A stretch of 64,000 nucleotides of DNA from Pseudisothecium myosuroides (taxonomy: Eukaryota; Streptophyta; Bryopsida; Hypnales; Lembophyllaceae): positions 124,001 through 188,000 of the forward strand of contig OX637296.1 of the NCBI GenBank assembly GCA_951799445.1, written 5' to 3'. The translations under genes were made by a program, and so were the position numbers. Shown here piece after piece: positions 59,480 to 64,000 of the stretch. Every line of letters begins with the position of its first letter. The stretch's first letter is position 1. The notes under the pieces are model-generated. The model was not told the origin of the DNA. It searched no databases and saw only the letters and a program-made list of their open reading frames with translations.

Positions 59480-61839
59480 GGGTTAAATCAATTCCCATAG
59501 CAAAAAGAGCGGGAATCATTTGAAACTTTTCCCAAGGCCCCAAAAAATATAGGGTAGCATGTGGGAATATTTGGGGATGATAATGAAACATGGTTCTATG
59601 TGATATCTTGATACCATTGAATTTCAAATAGTTCACAAGGTACCAAGGGATTACAGAAGCCTTCGTCCGCAACCCACCCCAGACGTAACTTTGCACTTCC
59701 ACAACCGCAATTTAGTTCCCACGGCGCTCCTTTTTTAGTTTCCCATAGTCGGGAACCCCATCCCTTCTCCGATGGTAGGACTCGTCACACGCTCCGCACG
59801 TTGTTGTTCCGGTGATGACATGGACTCATCCTCCACTAGATGTCCCTCTGGTGTGAATGCCATACTAGACAAAACCTTGGGATTGACCAATGAAATTGCT
59901 TACAACTTTGTCCGGTGGTTGTTGACATCCTAGTGTGAACCGGGTCTTAGCAAGGAAAGTAGACCTAATGTTGGTGGCAGAATAATTTCCATACAGTATA
60001 TTCGCAAAAGTGAAAAAAGCAATAGGATTGCTCAAGACAAAAAATACTCTACGACAAAAAGATTCTGAATCTCCTGTTGTTGCAGGGGGTTCGAATACCC
60101 TGCAAGATGCAAACCCTAAGTTCTGAGTGTTGCTCTAAGGAAACAATTTTTCACTCTCAAAGAACCTAAGAAGTCGATCAATGGAGAGATGCAAAGAACA
60201 GTCCTCCTGCGAAGTCATCAAGAAACACATTTGTCTTAGATCTTGAAACAAATGCAAGTCATCAAAACCTAGATCGCAGCCGAAGTTCTCAAAGAACGGA
60301 AACAACATCATATCCACACACACACTCTTGACTTCCTGCAAGAAACCTAAGAGGCACAAGCCAAGACTAACTTCCACATCATCAAAATAGCAGAGTTCCG
60401 ATCTACTAAATAAGAACGTATCTCCAGTGTAGTTCTACTCGTGAAAGAATACACTCAGCCTCATAGCCGAACCTATATTCAAACCAAACCCTAAACTATG
60501 AAAACACATGTGAAGGCACATCACAAAACGGCCACAAAATTGTACAGATATTGCGCAACCATGATTCTTACCCCTGGGCAGCGGCATCGTCAAAGGTGGC
60601 CATTTCGCTCCAGAAAATAGATCGAAGTTAGGGCAAGACGGCTGAAGCTTTTCCTCAGTAAACAAAACTTGCCACAAAGTTCTCAAACGGTCACACGAGC
60701 AGATAACAACGGAAAAAAGTTGGAAATAGCGAGAGAGGAGGCAAAATATGGTATGGAGATTGGAAAGGTGGTCAAAGGTATGGTACTACTCTCATGCCGG
60801 GAAATGGGCGATGGGGGTTTCACCACTTGTACAAGCACGGATCGTGCAAGTCAGCCGTGACAATAGTACACTAAAACTTCATTTCATGCGGCTTAGGGTT
60901 TAGGTGCAAGGATAAAGACCATTGGCTATGGCCAGTTCAATAGTGTTAAGGGTGTTTTGGCACGCATGTTTTAGACTAGAGAAGGGTTTTGGAGCTATAC
61001 TACCAAGATCCGTGCCCTTGTGGAGGTCAAAGCCGTATCTGTACCTTGTCTATTGTCCACCATGTCGTGTGAGCCTTGCAACTTTGGGCCTCTAAAAAAG
61101 CACCTTGCAAATGTCAAAACATTACCAAATTTGGCAGCAAGCAAGATACTTGTAAATTGCACCAAATTAAAGTTCAAATAAAAATCACCGAGGCACCCAA
61201 AAAAAAGTTCTTATCCTAAATCTTTCGTAAAAACATTCTTATAAAAAGTTAAATTTTAGTGACTCCTAGTTTCTACATCAAATTTTTAATTTGGACTTAT
61301 ATGTTTAGAAGTTGAATGTTTTGTACCTTAACGTTTTAGATTATTACAAGTAATGCTTTTGCATTAAAAATACATCACACCTTGAAGATATTGCAGTTTT
61401 TTTATAATAAGAAACAGTTTAGTAGTATACGGTCCAAAAAGTAATTTATTTGTTTAGGTATTGCTTTGTGCCAGTAAATGAAAAAAAAATTAGCTTTCTA
61501 CATTTTTGCAAAAAAAGGCATATCGTTTGTGAACGCATGTTTTTTATGATTTGTGCACCCTTGGTCCCTCACTTTCCTTTCAAAGCTCAGCATCCTGTTT
61601 CCCGGCCTGTTTTTTCAATGCGGGAGTTCACGTGTTCGGGAATCCGTGGTTTTAGGACTCCGGCGATGGAGTGAACAGATTCAGACGGTCTTGTATAATT
61701 GGCTGTGAAGAAACGAGGCTAATCCATTCGGTTCTGCGTGTTAGGTTTACTGAATCTTGTGAGTGTTGTTTAAGAACTGCTGGCTATGGTGGACGGAGAT
61801 TTATAAGGCAAATTCTGCCTTGGTTGAGGTGTCAGGGGC
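59480..61839. other. Intergenic, no gene recognised
   Basis: Open frames of 60-88 codons lie on both strands (for example 59436-59702 minus, 60135-60377 minus, 60435-60686 minus and 60669-60860 plus). None has a recognisable domain or a neighbour that would make an exon chain. A perfect 7-bp hairpin, TGCAGGG/CCCTGCA, lies at 60081-60104 with a GGTTCGAATA loop. It resembles a tRNA T-arm, but no tRNA surrounds it. Confidence 0.4.
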
Positions 61840-62124
61840 GTGGATTGTGCGGAGTTATGGCAAGATAGGGTTTCGGGAACCATCGGCAATCTGATTTTCG
61901 GAGCGCTGAGCGGAAAGCGGCAAGTCGACTGGGGTCGCGTGTTTGCAAAAACGGTCGACCGGCTGATTTCCGGTATTGGGAAAAGCCGGCCGACCCCCTT
62001 GTGCCCCTACGTATACCACCTCTACAAGCACCACCAGCTCCTCACCAACGAGGAGGAGAAGGGCCTGACCCTCCAGTGCAAAAACCACGCCATTCCCATA
62101 CTTTTTGCTACCCCTTTTGAATAA
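61840..62124 (+). pseudogene. Open frame of 94 codons, coding-like, unknown family
   Basis: This is the most protein-like frame outside the repeats. Its middle reads VDWGRVFAKTVDRLISGI, then PYVYHLYKHHQLLTNEEE and KGLTLQCK. The composition is balanced, with alternating hydrophobic and charged residues and GC-rich third positions, unlike the AT-rich flanks. The frame has no recognisable start context and stops soon after, where AT-rich sequence begins, so it looks like a fragment. It could be an exon or a decayed transposon-derived coding piece. I do not recognise the family with any confidence. Part of its end (GCCTGACCCTCCAG at 62063) recurs 175 bp downstream outside the frame. Confidence 0.3.
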
Positions 62125-62237
62125 ACCCCCCCATTACCCATCCTAGCGCATGTTTTTAAAGAAGTGACCCCAAGGGGGGTCACCACTGAAAAAGACTCCA
62201 ATGAAGCCCATTTTTTTCCCACATGTCCCTAACCCTA

Positions 62238-62263
62238 GCCTGACCCTCCAGCTCAAAAATCAC
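62238..62263 (+). repeat. Local duplicate of 62063-62088
   Basis: GCCTGACCCTCCAGCTCAAA and the following AATCAC match GCCTGACCCTCCAGTGCAAA and AACCAC 175 bp upstream, with three differences in 26 bp. This is a small direct duplication of part of the preceding open frame. Confidence 0.7.
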
Positions 62264-62265
62264 CC

Positions 62266-62333
62266 GAGGAGCATGGATGAGGAGCGCGGATGAGGAGCAC
62301 GAATGAGGAGGAGCATGGATGAGGAGCATGGAT
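62266..62333 (+). repeat. 13-bp minisatellite GAGGAGCATGGAT
   Basis: Five imperfect copies of GAGGAGCATGGAT occur, with one extra GAG between the third and fourth. Variation is mostly CAT/CGC/CAC within the unit. There is no clear coding role. Confidence 0.85.
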
Positions 62334-62384
62334 GAAAAGTAATAAGGGTCGACGCATGGTTATCCGCCCGGTCGTTCACCCGGT

Positions 62385-62800
62385 GTTAGAAGGGGCTGAT
62401 TTGCATTAATAAAGGTAAGGTGCTTGCCATTGAGCCTTGGTGTTGATTTATAGGTGTTTAAATGAGTTTAGAAGAGGCTAATTTGTGATATTGAAGTTAA
62501 ATTGCTAATCATTGAGCTTTGATGTTGATTTTGGGGTATTTAGAAGAGTTTCAAAGGGTTGATATGTATCATTGAAAATAGATTGCTTGCATTGACATAG
62601 AGCTTGGTTGACTTCAGAGTGTTTGGAAGAGTTTGGAAGGGTTGATTTGCATCAATGAAACTAGGTTGCCTTAGTATTGAGTTTTGTTGTTGATAGGTAT
62701 TTAGAGGAGTTTAGAAGGTCTCATTTGTGTCATTGAAGTTATGTTGTTTGCCATTGATCTTTGATGTTCAAATATGATGTTTATAGCAATTTAAAAATGC
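62385..62800 (+). repeat. Degenerate tandem repeat, unit about 80-85 bp, five copies
   Basis: Units share the order GAAGGGCTGATTTGCAT, CATTGAAGTTA, TTGCTTGCCATTGAGC, TTGATGTTGATTT and TATTTAGAAGAGTTTA. Copies start near 62390, 62473, 62553, 62637 and 62717. They have diverged strongly, so this is an old repeat. No protein frame is maintained through it. Confidence 0.75.
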
Positions 62801-62915
62801 TGATGACCAGCACTTTATGGGAGGTGAAGCATGTGAAAGTTGGTGCTTGAAGGCACATTTTTTATTTTACTCTAAACCCTACTATGAATCTATGATATAA
62901 TCATGTAGCAATAGA

Positions 62916-63300
62916 GAAGCAACTACAATGCAACTATCCATTGTATTAAATATTTACCCTAATCATGTATAGATGAATCTATGTTGCAATATACTATTTA
63001 ATCACTAATGTGTGACTTATATACATCTTGTTTGTCACTACCGTGCAACTGGATTACAACTTTCTAGCAAATGCCCTACAATCTAGTCATGACTATAATT
63101 AGTCATATTTGTAACTAGCTTACAAATCTATTGCAACTAAGATGCAACTAAGTTGCAACTAGAATGCGACTAAAATACAATTTTATTTCTACTAGGTGAG
63201 AGCAATGACACTAAGATAAACATGCATTACAATTGCACAGTTAGCATGCAAGTTGTGAGGTGAACTTAGATACAACCAAATTGCAACTATCACAGGACAA
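62916..63300. repeat. Degenerate TGCAACTA-type short repeat
   Basis: Clustered variants of TGCAACTA occur, densest at 63131-63171 (ATTGCAACTAAGATGCAACT and on), with scattered copies on both sides. This is a low-order, decayed simple repeat. Confidence 0.6.
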
Positions 63301-63376
63301 GGAGGACAAAAAACGTCCTTAAAAATACTTGCAATGCGACCATTCCACAGTAACCAGCCCGTCTTTTAAGGGTTAA
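63295..63376 (-). mobile_element. TTAA-type terminus, GTCTTTTAAGGGTTAA
   Basis: The segment contains AGGAGGACAAAAAACGTCCT, the complement of the sequence preceding the terminus at 52286, and a GCGACCATTCCA block similar to GTGACCATTCCA at 52072. It ends in AAGGGTTAA. It is probably an end of the same element subtype as at 52055-52286, with the left limit unknown. Confidence 0.45.
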
Positions 63377-63540
63377 ACCAAATTCAAAGGTATCAAATTC
63401 AATTTGAGCCACTAAGAATTTTTCCCTTGCAAATTCCTCCTCTCAAGTGAGGACGCGTGTACTAAAAAAAACGTTGAGTTTGGTTTTGAGAGGCCTCATT
63501 ACAAAGGATGTGGACCCAAGAAGGGGCTATGAGTTTTTCT

Positions 63541-63558
63541 GTTCCCAATGTTGGGAAC
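63541..63558. other. Short perfect inverted repeat GTTCCCAA-TG-TTGGGAAC
   Basis: Eight-base arms with a two-base centre lie between AT-rich stretches. No gene is adjacent. Confidence 0.6.
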
Positions 63559-63586
63559 CAGCCCTTGTTGGTTGTCAGAAAAATTA

Positions 63587-63692
63587 ATTAAAAAAAAATA
63601 AAAAAATAAAAAAATAAAAAAATAAAAAGACTTAGAAAAAAATAAGAATTTTTTTGAAATTTTTTTCTCGAAAAAAATAAAATAAAATAATA
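63587..63692. repeat. A-rich (A5-8 T)n low-complexity tract
   Basis: Repeated AAAAAAT units from 63587 to about 63626 are followed by poly-T and AAAATAAAAT runs. This is an ordinary intergenic simple repeat. Open frames crossing it on the minus strand, rich in Phe, Ile and Lys, are an effect of composition. Confidence 0.85.
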
Positions 63693-63997
63693 TAGGCTGA
63701 CCTGGTCGCCCTAATGCCAGCATGTATTGCTGCAGAATGTTCATGTGGAAGGTGTTCCCAAAGTTCCATTGGATTTGGGGGAAGGGACCTCTTTTTGGGC
63801 TCAAATATCTTCTAATGCCTAAAACTTCAATAGTCCCATTTGCGCCTCTTTACTTATGTAATAAAATACCATTGATAGCCAATATTATGTCTACTTTTCT
63901 TCTTGAACAAAACATGCTTCTCGAAGTGCTTTTCTAAAATAGCCATCTAAGGGTATGTTCACACTTGATGTTAGGAGGGGTATTAGCAATATGAATG
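63693..63997. other. Window end, nothing recognised
   Basis: A 71-codon frame at 63722-63937 has no recognised domain. No repeats or RNA genes are visible. Confidence 0.4.
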
Positions 63998-64000
63998 TAG

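Noticed and set aside
60081..60104. T-arm-like GGTTCGAATA hairpin as a tRNA or SINE
   Set aside because: The loop-closing pair is wrong for a tRNA, no other arms are present, and no A box lies upstream.
63499..63804. 101-codon minus frame rich in Phe, Ile and Lys
   Set aside because: It crosses an A-rich simple repeat, so the composition is that of low-complexity DNA.

Overview
This window is eukaryotic nuclear DNA, most probably from a land plant. It has no compact gene arrangement, no operons and no confidently recognisable protein-coding gene. It holds long tandem repeats and foldback elements, and the plant telomere-type motif TTTAGGG occurs in the flanks and in nearly every satellite unit. 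The species cannot be fixed from the sequence.

Layout. (1) 1-1812 is a left flank of mixed composition, with a GC-rich stretch carrying telo-box motifs and one arm of a dispersed TTAA-ended element. (2) 1813-47142 is one uninterrupted head-to-tail satellite array of about 45.3 kb. It has 166 complete monomers, nearly all exactly 272 bp, plus a partial monomer at each end. (3) 47143-63997 is AT-rich intergenic DNA. It carries a family of TTAA-flanked elements whose ends read CCC...GGG, a second unrelated foldback element, several minisatellites and microsatellites, two strong palindromes, a GC-rich leader-like island at about 58.25-59.3 kb and two weak coding fragments.

The most interesting object is the satellite. 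About 165 bp of the 272-bp monomer is an imperfect inverted repeat. Its two arms carry five collinear matching blocks: 7, 6 of 7, 7, 9 and 14 bp. The monomer therefore looks like a foldback or hairpin element that became a tandem satellite. Its centre is a nested GC-rich hairpin, and each arm can carry a telo-box-type heptamer in opposite orientation. The array is organised by overlapping multi-monomer duplications (4-, 7-, 12-, about 16- and 21-monomer blocks). Later duplicates have lost whole monomers, and at least one monomer is mosaic. This is the record expected of unequal crossing-over plus conversion. No transposon interrupts the array, although its flank is full of them.

The second notable object is the TTAA family. 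At least nine termini end in GGGGTTAA or a one-base variant. One copy sits inside a pyrimidine-rich minisatellite, which lets the empty site be inferred with a single TTAA. That fits TTAA target duplication as known for piggyBac-type elements. These copies are non-autonomous, and no transposase is present in the window.
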